From assembly GCA_947568835.1 (NCBI GenBank), contig OX387604.1:26255076-26319075 (forward strand): a stretch of DNA of 64,000 nucleotides. Direction: 5' to 3'. The notes under the pieces are model-generated. The model ran no database searches. It was not told the origin of the DNA and saw only the letters and a list, made by a program, of their open reading frames with translations. Origin of the DNA: Protonemura montana (taxonomy: Eukaryota; Arthropoda; Insecta; Plecoptera; Nemouridae). How positions within the stretch are numbered: the stretch's first letter is position 1; each line of letters opens with the position of its first letter. A program made the translations under genes and the position numbers. Of this stretch, positions 1 through 14,700 are shown piece by piece.

Positions 1-19
1 CATGGTGAACGTAACTCAC

Positions 20-215
20 CCGTTTTGATTTTCCCAGTCGGGTTATACATGTCAAACGCTCCTCCGTACCCGTGAACAATAATTTTCATGGGCAGCGAAG
101 CGTGAAATCCCTCCCCAGCGTCTGGCGCAGTGACATTCAAACGGATGAACGTCTCCTTGTGCTGTCTAGTTGGTTTGAATACACAATCATTGAACAAATA
201 ATTTAACACTTTTTC
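20..215 (-). CDS. Exon of a carboxylesterase-like alpha/beta hydrolase (partial gene)
   Basis: On the minus strand this stretch reads without a stop and ends at a good splice donor (ACGG/GTGAGT). The translation contains ETFIRLNVTAP, then about ten residues, then LPMKIIVHGYGGAFDMYN. This matches the layout of type-B carboxylesterases, where EDCLYLNVYTP is followed by LPVMVWIHGGGF, the strand and oxyanion-hole loop near the N-terminus. The HGYGGAF piece corresponds to the oxyanion HGGGF with a Tyr replacing one Gly. The proposed acceptor (AATTAG/GAAAAAG at 216-217) is weak, so the upstream boundary is uncertain. The rest of the gene, including any catalytic Ser, lies left of the window. A lipase-like hydrolase or an esterase-derived adhesion protein cannot be excluded. 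Confidence 0.5.
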
Positions 216-760
216 CTAATTAAGCTTTCAAATAGTCTACTTACTTGTTGTACAATTTAAATTGGATAAATTCCGAGTCACATTTGGCAAATAACTGTAA
301 CACACATGGACCAATCGTGTTCTTTTCTTGCTGTTGAATCACGATTTGAGCACCGCCTGTCAAAAAACACACGCACAATCGCATCCGTGTAAAGATTTAC
401 TCCAAATACATATGTCACATCACATTTCACTTATTTTTCAAACCCTGGAACTCACCTGGCGCAAAAGCTTGAAAGAAAATCAAGTACCACATGACCGTTG
501 CTGGTGCTCGAACGCAGAGCAAGTGCCGTTGACGGTTGCGTCGAGAGCATTGCAAGTCGGTGCTGGGTGCTGGGTGCTCGTTGTCTGGTATTAACACTAA
601 GTATAAGCAATGGGGTCAATCGGCACAGTCTTGCACACTTTTCTCATCATATTTAGCATTGACTTACTGGACTGAAATTAATAATTCATGTCGCATACAA
701 ACACGTCCGAGGCACGAGCCTAGTTTCCTTCCTATGTGACTTATCGTTTCAATCAACGAA

Positions 761-1140
761 TGCCACTTACCAATATTTGGACTGAATTATTTGGGGAAGG
801 TCACTTACCAATAGTTGGACTGAATTATTTGGGGAATGCCACTTACCAAAAGTTAGACTGAATTATTTGGGGAATGGCACTTACCAAAAGTTGGACTGAA
901 TTATTTGGGTAAGGTCACTTACCAATAGTTGGACTGAATTATTTGGGGAAGGTCACTTACCAATAGTTGGACTGAATTATTTGGGGAAGACCACTTACCA
1001 GTAGTTGGACTGAATTATTTGGGTAAGGTCACTTACCAATAGTTGGACTGAATTATTTGGGGAAGGTCACTTACCAATAGTTGGACTGAATTATTTGGGG
1101 AAGACCACTTACCAGTAGTTGGACTGAATTATTTGGGGAA
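761..1140. repeat. 38-bp minisatellite, ten copies
   Basis: Ten head-to-tail copies of a 38-bp unit (consensus begins GGTCACTTACCAATAGTTGG and ends in ATTTGGGGAA) fill exactly 380 bp with few substitutions. On the minus strand every unit contains TTGGTAAGTG, a near-consensus 5' splice-site sequence, so the array is a row of potential cryptic donors between the esterase exon and the Expansion gene. Confidence 0.95.
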
Positions 1141-2761
1141 CGTAACTTACTGAACAAAGCAAGAAATCTGTCAGATACTTCTTTGCAAATCAACGAAAAC
1201 TTAATACTTTAAACTTCCGGTAGTAGGAACGAGGCAAGTTTTGGGAAAAATATGAGATTCATGAGACTTAACATTGTGGGAGAAAAGACATGAAGTAGCA
1301 ACCTATGAACCTGCGGAACCTGCGGAACCTAGGTTTACAATCTCAATCCGGATTTGCGCTCCATCTTAAAGACTTGTTGGTGCTGTCTTATCCCGTGAGG
1401 TCGACTTGCCGCCTGTCAGATAAGATGGTCGGGTCGCCTACCTACAGGGGCAATAACTCCCATCAGCTATCCGCTATGAGTTGGAGTTGGAGTTGGGATA
1501 ATATTTTCACGGTGCCCTCGTGTTGCATTCATGCATCATCCATGAGTTAAAGTTAAACAACATGATTCTTATTTTTCTTGTCAGGTATCGAATGGAAACA
1601 ATCACTTAAGTTACCTCTACAAGGAATTTAGGTAAACAGAAACAAACGGAGTTCACTTCATTCCGCCACCATTTTATTGTAAATTTTTTCTTCGGTATAT
1701 AATAATAAAAATAAGTATTGTGAATTTAAAATGAAAACATTACGCCCAAGCTACTCTTGACAGAAACTAAAAATATCAGATCTCTAATTGATTACGTACA
1801 ACAAACATATCCAAAAATGTACCAAATTCTTACAATTCACTTGGTAAAATATAAGAAGAAAACACATTATTGGACAGCAACAATAGTTCACTTCAGTTAA
1901 ATTGAAATATGTCAGAGACTCCGTCGTGTCGGACAAATTTCCATTGATTAGTTATCCATTTTGTATGTCAAGTTGAGACATATTTCACTCTGGATTTGTC
2001 TTACGTTTGACTTGTCAAGTCCAGTAGGTTATGAAATGAGTGTAGTACATGGATATACTCCGTTACTAGGTCTTCATATACAAAACAAACTTCCTGGATA
2101 AACAGTGAGTGCCTTGCAAGGCATTAAACACGAACCTATAGGTTATGTTAAAAATATCAAATAATATTCCTCTCATTATCATTGTCGTGGCATTCTGATA
2201 ATATTCTTGAGAAGATGAGAAGATGAGCCTGGGGTTTGGAGTCACATGCTATTCTTGATTCACAAAGATGAATCAAGTTTCATTAAATAGTCATTAACAG
2301 CTAGAACTTAAAAGCGGAGAGGCACGCTGTGTTAGTAAGTCAGTTACATGTACGCATAGCATATATGGGCATTCCATCGAATAAAAGAGTAAATTGGTAC
2401 AAAACAAACATGCAATGCTTAACAAACAAATTAGCACTGGATTGTGTAACAACTTTAACGTTACAATATTATATAAAAAAATTAGGTTTCTCAAAAGTAA
2501 ATCATTTGATTTACCTCTTTTCATACCTAGACGTCTTAACATAGGTGTATTAACTCATCATTATAAATGGTACTGGTCAATTATGTGTACGACAAAACAT
2601 TTATACACACATTAAATAATAAAATCAAATTCAGCATTTACACGTGGGGTCAGTAAATATATGTACTGTCGGAAATGTCAAAGTTTCTGATATGGTGAGT
2701 GCATCTGAGATAGTGCATCTGAGATAGTGCATCTGAATTTGATTGCGTGGCAAGATCTCGT
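1141..2761. other. Non-coding stretch, probably includes the 3' UTR of the Expansion gene
   Basis: No coding exon recognised. It is AT-rich. A small repeat (GTGCATCTGAGATA, about three copies) lies at 2697-2738. The part nearest 2761 should be the 3' UTR of the minus-strand gene that stops at 2762, but its end is not visible. Confidence 0.5.
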
Positions 2762-5700
2762 TTAGTCCCACTCTCCTATAAACATAGCTCTTGGCTGTTG
2801 TGGAATATACGCCCTCGTGGGAATTGGCAGTCGACCGTAGATATGGTTATACGGCGAGTCCAAGGCCTCCGAATCTAAAAAAAAAAAAAAACGCCATAGA
2901 TTAAAAAACTACAACTGATAAGTCATAATATTAGGTGCATCTTCTGTTTGTGTGATAATTCCTCTTACCCATTCCGCTCTCGTAGCTCTTAGCGTGCCAC
3001 ATCATCGGTTGGGGCTGTCGATGGTTGTTATTGTTATTATTGTTGTTATTATTGTTCATCATATGGCTGTGGTGATACTGCTGTTGGACGGGAAGTCCTG
3101 GCTGGGGGAAGACTCGGACGTCCTTCGTCTTTGTCTTGAAGTTCGGGACTCGAGCCCTCATCCCGCAATAATACGGGTCATCTACAAAGCAAAGTTCTTA
3201 AGTTAAAATCCTCGACTTCGGAAGACTTCCGTCCCAAGTGTCATTTCCTTGCACTGTTGCCTCTGCGTGCTCTGGTAAATCATGTCAATCATGTCAATTA
3301 GGTCAGTCATGCATATTGAATAGAGCCTGCCACGTGTATGATCTCGATTCTCAATGGCTGGTCAATAAATACATTGTTTTTACATGTAATTATAGCATGC
3401 ACTTTCACAATCGGCAGGTAAAATACGATCCACGACTATCGCGATATCGCCAAGGAGGCCCACTAACAGTTCGCTTCGAAAACACTTAGCACTGCGACCC
3501 GTACTCTCTTTAACTGGAGTAAACAGAAAATCACTTCCTGCTTCCGTTTCGGTAGGAACAAGACAAATAGAACCTGATTTCGAATGTGTTCACTTACCGT
3601 ACTTCTTGTTGTCTTTAGTTTTGTCTCTACCTCTAGACAGGGCAAAAGGCTTGAGCCTATTCTCTTCCTCGATGTCGTCATAGTCAGGCTGCAAAGAAGA
3701 CAACATTGTCAGTCATTTATTGGAACAATTTGGACGAGTTCGGAAGTTACTGGTAACCTACGAAGCCTTACCTTAGGTATTTCATGGGGATAACCGTTGC
3801 TGTCCCTTGGTGGCAATTTCGGTGGCTTGTCGCTTCTGCGTTGCAATAGCTTCTGCTGTTGCTGCAACAGCTGTTCCCTGGTGGCAGCAACCATACCGGT
3901 GCCTGTTCCGGTTCCAGTTCCGATGCCCGAGCTGCCGCTAGATCCACCGCTTCCTGCCACGCTGTAAGGGTCCTCGTCTGGGATGGGGATCCTGGGTCGA
4001 TTCCTGATGTCTACCACTCGTTTTACTGTAACATGAAGACACATGGTCAGCAAAGTCCGCCCCCGCTCGCAAGTTCCACTACTGGCTATCATCATGGGCA
4101 GGAATTCTCCAAAAATAATTTGACAACAACCTTCAAAATTCAGCACAACCTGTCCATTTATCATCCCCCAGTTTTAAACGAACATCGAGGTTTATCTGTG
4201 TAACGAGACGAATCAATTGGCTTCATAAAAATATCGAATTTTCAAAAAATACACATATTATTCTCGGTCGGCGATAAGATCTTTGGTAAACCCACTAACC
4301 TAGCTCGACTTGCATACTTGAAACCAAAACAATCCGCAACCTATGAATTTATGTTACACTGGTAGACAGAGAGGAAAATAGTCAATTATAAGAGGGTCTT
4401 CTGTCCTCTTCTACAATGCTTCTAGCTGTGACCGAATAGGAAGTAACTATGCAAAAAGTGACCAACTTAAACTATTAATAACTGACAGTTTCCCGCCAAG
4501 TGTTTGCTTCGACCCACGCCTCGAAATACGAACAAAAACATGGGAATTTATATATTTGTCGTAATTATAACTAATCTTATTCTTGTTAATTTCATCCTTG
4601 TGACTGATAATCGCAAGTAGTTTGTAAAAATATAATTTCCTTTTGATAGTAGGTGCAATTTAAAACAGTTAGTCGGCTAGATTTTGCGAGCAGTTCGTCG
4701 CTTTTTCGCCCACTGCGTCACTGCGAAATGCCCTTCGTGTCGCTGGCCTTAAGTCGAAAACGAAATCATCGTCGATTGCAGAAGCAAACAATGTGCACCA
4801 TGGACATTATTTATTTGCGTGGGAACTCCTCCAACAGGTGACGGACAACGGAAGAGGCGAACGCATTTTTCAAGCGTGATTATAAGATGCGTGGCCAGAC
4901 TTTTTATGTGGGGCATTGCTGGAGTAATCAATTGTCCATTCAATTTTCCATACAGAGAGTTGAATACAAACCGAGATTGATCCATTTGAACAGCTTCGAA
5001 TCTAGATCATGAGAAGAATCATTTAATCCTCATTAAAACATCTACTTGCGGCTAGTTGTCTGTTCTTCTCAACATTCACGATTACGTATACCTTAATATA
5101 CAACCTCTTCGGAGATGATGTAAGTAATGATGACCAAACAATTCACCAAATTTGCATTTCCTGCTAACGCATACACCCTGCAGCAAAATGATAGTCAAAG
5201 CAAAGCCATGGGACCTCAGTCCAATAAGAAGATGACGAGGATAGCTAAGAACTGCCCTGTGAGCACCGATACCAACCCACACAATATAAGAACACACTTT
5301 TTGATTTCATTCTTCAGCAATTAGTTAAGCTTTTTGCTGACGCGCCATGCAAAATATGTGATCATCCCATCTAAGTCTACCTCATGTTACGTCCCACGCA
5401 GCAATCGTACGCAGCTCATCGAATGCTTTGCGAATAGTATTAATGATGCGTAATGTTGTGTTGTTTAGATACTTGGAAAAAATATCATATACAACTCCAC
5501 ACAAAGACACACTCCTTTGAACTCGGATTTTTTTGTTCGAGATTGGAATTGTTTTTAAGGGTTTAATCTTTGGTCGCATCTTTGCATGACATGCCATGCG
5601 GTATTTCTTGCCTGGAGGTAGGCGGGACTTGAGCATATCCATAGCAACCACGTTGATGATGAGCACCCAGATGGGGCAGTCAAGAATCTCTGCCTCGCTC

Positions 5701-8700
5701 TTGACAAATGCGACGGCACTCAGGCATTGGCACTCCAAGCGGCGTCTATCTGGGTAAGCTCGGCGCAGTTCCCGTTGCACATTTTGCTGGAACTTCCTCA
5801 TGTCGAACAGCTGCAAAGAGACGTGACGCATGGTAATTAGTTTGATTGTCCAGTCCGAATTATTCTACCTGAACTTTGTAAAATACTGCAAAAGCGTTGC
5901 AAACAGAGCACCGTTCAAGTGGAGCCTGGGGAAAAAATGGTCCACTTGTTCTTTATTCTCGTATGCGTGGGTCAGAAAATATTGTAAAAACGGTCTAATA
6001 TGAGTCATACTTTTAGTGTGACAAAAATAAACGCTTTTTTGAGTAGCTAAATAGTTTTTCAAAGTGGTTCGTACGGACTGGAAGGGAGTTCCTTTCAGGT
6101 AAAAAAGAAAATTGAGTCCATTTCGACTACACGCATAGTAACTCAGTGTGAGTTAAGCATTAACAAAGAACTTAAGATGCACTTTAGAAAGATTTACCAG
6201 CAGTTCTAACTTCTGACAGATATTCTGTTCTTGCTTTATCGGCTATCGCAAGAAAGTTTTAATGGCATTTACTTCTTCACACCTCGTGGAAATAGGTTTT
6301 AGTGCAGTGACCAATCAGCTTTCAAAAGAAAGAAATCGGTTGCAAATCACTGAACGTGGTGATTTGCAACTTAACCTCACTAATTTGAAGCCAAATATTG
6401 ACAAATTGATATCGGAGCATCATGTTCATCATCTCATTAACAGCATTTATTCATTTTATACATGAATTTTACTAGGTTATGATTTGTTTCGTTCCAAATC
6501 CAAATGTTTGCTTGCGTTTAGCTTTCATCAAACAAATTATCTTTTCAATAAAGATAAGAATCAAAATTATGAACTTTTGTTACAGTTGTCCACTTTACAA
6601 AAAACAAAAAAAACATCAGTGAGCAGCATTGCATTCACATTTATATTTAAAAAGTTTAGAAAACTTCAATATGCAAGGGTTTCAAGGGGGAAGACAGTTT
6701 GGAAACTATAGACTAGGCATATTGTTTGTTAAAACCTATACTTTGCGATCTTATCATCCCTCACAAGGGTGAGGAGGCGGGTGGTATCGGCACTTACTTT
6801 CACGGGCTTTTCCATTTCCAGCGCGCAATTTGGCAGCTTGAGAATTTCATTCCCAATGCTCGATTCTTCCCCAGAGCTCGTACTTTTCACGTACACATTG
6901 CATTTCGAGACCCGCTTCACCAAAATGTTGCCCTGGTCGTCCATTTTCACCTTGACACCCTGAGAAACGGCGAGAAGCACTTTAAGTTAGTATATGCGTG
7001 CAAGCAAACTTTGCATACCATTTTCACCTGCATTCCTTTCATTTATAACCAGTTTTAATTAACTTCGATTAAATGTGTAATTTATGAAATAGAATGCGTT
7101 CAATTAGGGTATATCTAATTGGTGCAACAGCCTTGACAGTGCATTTTTGTAGCTCTTGGCATACCTTGGGTTGGCTTGTCAACTAGGGTTGGTGCAATGA
7201 GGAGACATTGAGTGCAAGATGGTGTTCACTTGACAACGCTGACATTGATATACGTCTTGGATAATGGATACTCTTTACTTCTTGAGCCTTGCCTTGGTGC
7301 TAGCTTTTCTCAACAAATTGCTCAACTGTTCCAGTCTCAGCTGTTCCATTCTGACAAGCTACAATCCCAACGTCTCTCTCCTCAAAGTTGGCTACTAGAG
7401 ACCAAAGAACGCAAGATTACTTACATGGCCGATATGTCGTTTCAGCTCCTCGGTCTTCGGGTCTCGCATGGGATTATCAAAACCGCATAATCCGATCCTA
7501 AAATTTAAAAATACTCATTAATATTTTACTTTTTCATGTTTACGCAGCGTCGTGCAAAATTTTCAATCTCGCTGAAGTTTCGATGAAAGAAAATCACATG
7601 TATACCAACAATAAGTTAGGATTTTTCCAAAATTTCGCGACTGTTTTCAGCGTAGTTTTTAACGCTTTTTCTACGCCTGAAAACCGCAAGTCTGTAACTT
7701 GGATAGTTTTTTAGATATCGACTGTAATACGGACCTTTGCACGCTTGGATCTTTAAAAGAGCCCAACTTTGAAAGGTCATATCTCCCACACTAGTTGGCA
7801 TAACATTAAAATATATATATCCTGAGCATTTGGTGACTTGGGTAACAAACGCTGAAATTTTGAAAAGAATCTGAAGGTCAAAATTTGTTTCCAACTGTGC
7901 TGGTATTATGTGAAATGACCCATATGTATATTCACGGCGATCTGGTTGGTATATAGGAACAGTTAGCAAGCAATTCATAATGTGCGATGCAGTCAGCCTT
8001 GAATTATTCAATTCAATGTACTAGATAACGGTACAAAACTTTGTCGTGACACTCTGGGCAGAATCTCGTGCTAGTATATCAGCTGGAGGCTAATATCGAC
8101 TTAATTTTCTCTTCATTTTTCTGTGGTTTTTAAGAAATCGTTCAAATAATAACAGGACCGCAGTGCAACCAAACGAACAAGCAACCTTCCACCATAAAAC
8201 CACACAGTCGAAAACACTCAGTAATATTCTCCTGAAGATGGCGAGACGTACCTCGCCGAAACGTCGAGATTTAAAAGCCCAATTTAGGGCCGCAAACCTC
8301 TTCTATCTAGAGCACAACCGAAAAGCATATCAAATCATTGTTCACAGAGAAAACTCAACTTTAATACCTCAGATGACGTTTGGAAAAAAGACAAATGATT
8401 TGATCTCTAAAAAGTGTACGATTTGGTGCTCGAACAGAGTTGACATCTTTGAAATCATCTGGATCAGTAAGATAGTTAATCGAGAAGGGTTGAAATGTCC
8501 TTCTACCTCCTATTTTCCACTTGAAAACTTGAAGAAATGAATGCCACTGAGTTTTTAACATGTTGCTTCACAGCGTTGCGATAGGATAGTTTCACGCTAG
8601 AGACATTTCAAATTGCAGCCGAAGTATAAAAACTTACCGGAAGCCATCAAATCCATCGTCACTTCCGTTAACTGTCAAAACTGGAGCACGGGCGTAAGCT

Positions 8701-11700
8701 TTGGCCACTCTTCTATTTCTTTCCAAGACGATCACTTTAGCCCAGATCTCGTCGTCGATCTGGGTCCATTTGTCCAGCACCTCTTGGATGTGATCCTGAA
8801 AATGAGCAATCATTTTGTTAACACAAGAACATCTAGATCTAGATTTAGTTAGATTTAGCTGGCCTTTGATTAAAAAAAATGGCGCAAATAGCGAATGCTT
8901 TAGCAAACAACAGCTGGTGGATCATCTACCTTTGATCATAGAATCATTTCTTTCTCAAGTTGATTCTAAACTATGGGCACAGCTGACGCACTGTACAACT
9001 CGGCATTATTTTACGTTGTTGAAGCCAAGAACTGTGTAAAATGGGACATAATTGACTATTTTCCTCTCTGTCTACCAGTGTAACACAAATGGATGGCTTG
9101 AGGTTTGTTTTGGTTTCAAGTATACAAGTCGAGCTAGGTTAGTGGGTTTCCCAAAGATCGTATCGCCGACAAAAGTAAAGTGTATCGTTTTTGGAATTTC
9201 GATATCTTTTATGAAGCCAATCAATTGGTTTGTTAAAGGGTGATTTGTTGACGGTTGGTTTGTTGATAATGAGTTTCGGACCAACGTTCTTGAGCAGTAA
9301 TTAGCAGCAACATTAGCAAAACAGATTTTGCTTCTTCAATTACATACGAATTCCAGTCGACTCAAAGCTTAACTAATGAGCTGACGGTTATGTACTCGCA
9401 TGGAGAATGTTCTTAGCTTAAACCGTGGTTTCGAACAATTCAAACAACACCAAAATACGTCCATCTAGTCACTTATTTGAAGTTCACTTGTTTGAAGTGA
9501 AACTGGCTTCAGTCCCATTGGGCTTACTCGTCGGTTGCGATTACAGCCATAATTTATATAAATTTGACCAAATTATCATGATAATTGCACTAGCAATTGA
9601 TCTATATAATTATGGATAACTCGCGCTTTCTTTTTCTTAGCAAGCTAAGCGAAAGTTCTTAATCTGAAAATCACGATATTTGCGATAACTAAGTTGGTAT
9701 GCCTACCTTTATATAATACCTATACCTACAATCGGAATAGCCTCTAGTAAGTATATATGGTATTTATTACAACTAAACAAAATAGCTAACAATGTACTAC
9801 AGCTAGCAATACGGGCCCCTCCTTTAAGTCTCAACCTTTGGGCGTGGCGGAATCCAACTCAATCTATCTACTCCCAAACCTTGCAGTTGCATTTTTTTTA
9901 CATGTCCACATTGTATACATTTGAATTCCGATTGGACCTTGCTACAAGGTGACAAGGCTACCTCCCGGATCTAACTCAAGCATTGAAGACATTATCGCGT
10001 ACAAGTAATCGATCTCCACCAGTCGATCCCTTGAAGATTTCTCCTCAAATAAACATCCTCTTCCCCGGGAATAGTGTGGCCACATAGCTTGTATGATTAC
10101 TTAAACGTCCGGTCCAATCATTTCTCGTTGAAATGTGATTAAATTGAGTGACGTAACGCAACACTCGTCTCTCAGGTGTAAATGAGGCAATTTTCTACTT
10201 GGCACGCTTCAACAGAAGCTAATGTTGATTGCAAACTTGATCTTCGCGGCGTTTACTAAATTAAGTGTCCATCGTTGTAAGCGAAGGCGAAGCGACTAGA
10301 GTAGAGGTAAGAATAGAGAAGCGAGAATAGAGAGGCTAGAATAGAGGCTAGAATAGAGGCTAGAATAGAGGCTAGAATAGAGGCGAGCAAAGAGAGGCTG
10401 AGACCAGTGAAATCTGCGTTGCGGTCTAACTGAAGTCGCGCTTCAATAATCCGATGGACGCCGCTGAATTGTTAACAACTCAAAAACATCGAAACGAGGC
10501 GTCAGACAAAAGAAGAATACCTCCTATTTTACTCACCACTTCCTGTACTAACTCTTCAAATTACCTCCGCCTTGCTGGCATGCCAGGCAGGTACCTACTT
10601 TCGGAAGGAAATGCAACGAAAGTAACTAATATTTCACGCTAAGCAATAGTGGCCAGTATTTCTCTAGCGCAGACATTACCATTGCTAATCATGTTGGACA
10701 GGTTTCATAGCTTATCCTTGTCTTACTTCAGTAATCAATGCGGACAAAGATTTCAGTTTTCGCTTCCAGACAAGTTTTCACTACAGACAAAAATGGGTGC
10801 CTAGATGTTGTCTAAACGTTTCTGTGATCATCTCTCGGTAATCCACGATTTAGCTATCCTATTAAATGCCTAAATAATTGTCGAATTAATTTGCTACCAG
10901 AATGATTTCAATACACACAATGCTGATGAAACGAGTTGAATGCTTTACTTCTTTCTTTCAAACTCTGTTTCTCTCTTTAGTCGGTCGGTGGGTCAGCGTG
11001 TTATTTTACAATGATCAAACTCGTTTTCAAGCAAGTTTTCAGACTGCTGCAACATGCGATGGCAAAACCGAGATAGCAACTGCCAGCCCAGCTCTCTTAG
11101 AATTCCACTGCCTTCTAACGCTGCTGTCTCCAGCTCTAGCTGATTACGATTGATTATTGTGTTTAGCGACGCACTGTTTTGACATCTGGCCATGCGGCAC
11201 TGGTCTAATGGCGTCGGTGCATAAGTGGATGATGATGAGGATGATAATAAACCTAACCTAGTCTAGAAGGGAGGAGGGGAAACCCGGTGCCGGCACGTAG
11301 CCTACTCCTGTCGAAGACCAAGGGGACCACCGGCTTAACGTCCCTTCCGAAGTACGGTACAACGCAAACAACAGGATTCCTCCACAAATCCATGCTGTCG
11401 AGAGGTTGTTAAGCAAGGCGAGTGAAGTTGCTGTACTAACTTTCACCCCTCCAACCTCTCTCCCGAACAGAACTGGTCATGCGTTTGATGGTCACCCATC
11501 CTATACCTGACTCAGCGCAGTGTTGCTTAACTTCGGTGACCTCATGAGAACCGGTGTTTCCAACACGCCGAACCTTTCGGTTCTGCAGCTCTAGTGATTG
11601 AGATTTCTTGACTCACAAGTTTCTATTTCTATGCGTGCGTTATAAAAAACTGCATGCGCTCGAATAAAACAATTGCTGGGCTCAATTTTCTGCTTTGCAT

Positions 11701-14700
11701 TCCAAGAATATATGATTGACTTGTAAAGTACGCCAATTGATTTCCCCACTTCACAGCATTAAATCTAGTTGTGTAGGTATCGAAGTGGCAGAGTGAAGAA
11801 TTATACGTGTGCTGCCTTCTGCAGCCATACACTAAAAATAAATCAACTCATATAAATGTACACGAGATTGCAAGTAGATTGCAAGTGATTGCAAATATCA
11901 ATTAAAAATACAGCTACAACTTCAATTGCTCTCATTTCACGAAACCTGTTAAAACTTACATCGCTTTCAACGATGTTTTTACTTATCGACAAAACGTACA
12001 CTTTTCCCACTGCCTGTATTACAAAATGGTAGCCAATGTTCAATTAAGCGGTCGAGTTTCGTAGCTAAAGCTGGCGATCCGCTCTGCACGTAGCTAGCAG
12101 AGCAGTAGGTTATTATTAGGTGCAGGGTGTGTACCTATAGCACTGGATTTCACAAGGACGTTCGCTGAGGTCGCCTAGCTTCTAACAGATCGGGCCAAAA
12201 ACCAGAGCAATTTACTCCCGAGGAAAACGACCGAACGCCTGCGGCTCGGTAATACAGGGCCAAAAAAATAGATTGCTTGCTTAGCTTATCACCTGAAAGC
12301 ACCTTTCTAAGGTCGCCAAATATAATAAAAACAGCAAGGCTGTCTGCAAAGGTATAATAATATGTTATTTCTCTTCGGTTGTCATAAAAGTGCAGGGTAT
12401 ATAGTATTTAGGTACGATTATATTATGCTAAATAATATGCCTGGTATGCTTTTATTTCTTGATCTGTTGGGCTAGAGGCACAAATATTTCTACAGCTTCT
12501 GGTCCAATGTATGCAATGGAAGAATTGAACCTTTGTTTTGAGCTGAGAATTCACCTGAACGCAATCATGAACACGTAATCAATCGATTCATCAAGAAAGA
12601 GAGGTATTCAAGTCATCGATGTCTTCATTGCCAAAATCAGTTGCTTGCTAGAAGGTGTTCGTTTAACGACGCACTTAAGCGATGTCTATCGTTATTGAAT
12701 CTAGGGACATGCGCTATAAAACGGCAGAGCGAGGAGACATCTTATTCTGGACTGTATTCCGCAGTGTTGTCACACTGGTACAGTCACGCTAAATTGCCAC
12801 ATTATCGAAAACCCGATCGAGAAAGTAACTGGTAGGCTGAAGGCCACCGCCGCCAAGCACACCTAAAAGTAGTTTAGGTAAGAATCGAAATGTCAAGAAC
12901 ATTAGTTTAAAGGTACTTCATTTATTATTCATCCATTAAATGTTCTATCTAAATCTTGTGTGCTAGCGGAGGCGAAGGCGAAACAATGACATTCCCATTG
13001 AAATGATTTAGCTGACGATGAAATTGAAATCGAAAGGGAAGATCATTTGTATAATAAGATAATATTTATATGTTCAACTATTAAAGATTTGCAGTTTGGA
13101 CATCAAGACGGGGTTTAACACTAATATATCTGTGCTAATATGAAATACTTGTGCCACATGCAGAACGTCACACTCTGCATCACAAGTAGGCCGATTCGGA
13201 AGAAATTAAGACAAAATGCAATCTTAGAAGAAGCTAAAGAAATGTTCGTCATTTAGCTGCAGCAAGATTCACGGACATTTAGTACAGTTTTGAAAATGCT
13301 CTGTGAACGGAAGGCGCTATAATTGCGCCAGTTTTATTCGATTTCGCTTTTCTTGAGAGAAACGTGAGAAATTGGTAGAGAAACTTGCTCAGTTTTATTT
13401 TTCTATCTAATTGAAGAACGGCTTGATGCGAGAGCATTGCTTGATTCGTGGGTTTTGTTTAACGCTGATCAGTCACCCATAGAGCTCCAAAATAACTTGC
13501 AGAATCAAATAAAGCAGTGGACTACCCTTCAAGCCACCCTCCAAACTGTTCAAAATTCCCTCCAAATGGGACCCGAGATAAATAATAACAGAAGTTACCA
13601 ATGAGTAACGAGTAAATGCACTTTTATTCGGAGCACGCAATCAAAATAACTGTAATCAATCCAATTGATCAATGACGTATATGCTTCGAGATGACGTGGT
13701 CGCCCACGTAAAGCATATCGAAGAATATCTAAAGTTAGTTGTGGCATTAAAACCGCTGCAAGCTCTGTTAATATCGCATTCCTTAGACTACGTGCAGTAT
13801 TACCCAAGTACTCATTCACTTTTTGCAATGCTGACACGCCTCAGGTGTGCTAATTGGGTTGCCCAATACCTACACGGCCGGCCCACGCTAGCCGCACTCA
13901 CGATATTGCTACCCCATACATGCCATAAATTTAGACCAATTACTAAACAATCAATGAGATACATGTACATTTCATACTATAAACGGTGATATCTACCGTT
14001 ATTTGAATATCATTTTCTTTTTACTGCAAATAGGAGACGTATACTTTCTGTGGTATGATAATGCACATGCCTTCACAAGCGATATCGCGGGCATTGGGCC
14101 AGATAAAAAACTGTCTTGAGTCAGTATAGATATGCACAAGACGTGCACAAGACGTTCTTGGACGCGTTGGCCGATCCCAAGCCACTCCTGCATCGCTTGT
14201 TCTATCACCGGTTAGGTTGGAGTATCTAGAACTCCATGTAGCGTATCCCATCTCGCTCAATGCTACCCTGGTGCTACCCTGGTACTAACCCGGTGCTACC
14301 CCGGTGCTAAAATTAAGTCGATCTGAGCCAAGAGATGTTCACAGGAATTATTCCCGTCACCCTCTAAATTTTTTGAAAATTTTTTTGAAGGAAACCGCAT
14401 ACACGGCTTAGGATTGAGAGGAAAAAAAATTAATAAGGCTAAGTGTCGGCACCGGGTTTCCCCTTCTCCCTTCTAGGCTAGTTAAGATTCACCATCATCC
14501 GTATCATCATCACCCACTCATCCTTAATCTTTCTAATATCTTGAGGACTAAACTTCAGGGTATACGGCGCCACTTTCCGATGCCCGATCTCTTCGCTACC
14601 TGACCTCGTACTTTTAAAACAGACGTAAACGTAAAAACATGCCCCAGAATCTTAAACGCTAATTTTTTAAACTTTGTCTTTGGGTTGTCTTGAACCTTGT

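Noticed and set aside
8232-8266. Hammerhead ribozyme
   Set aside because: An extra base separates CTGAAGA from the stem at every instance, and no cleavage-site context was found; kept only as a structural motif.
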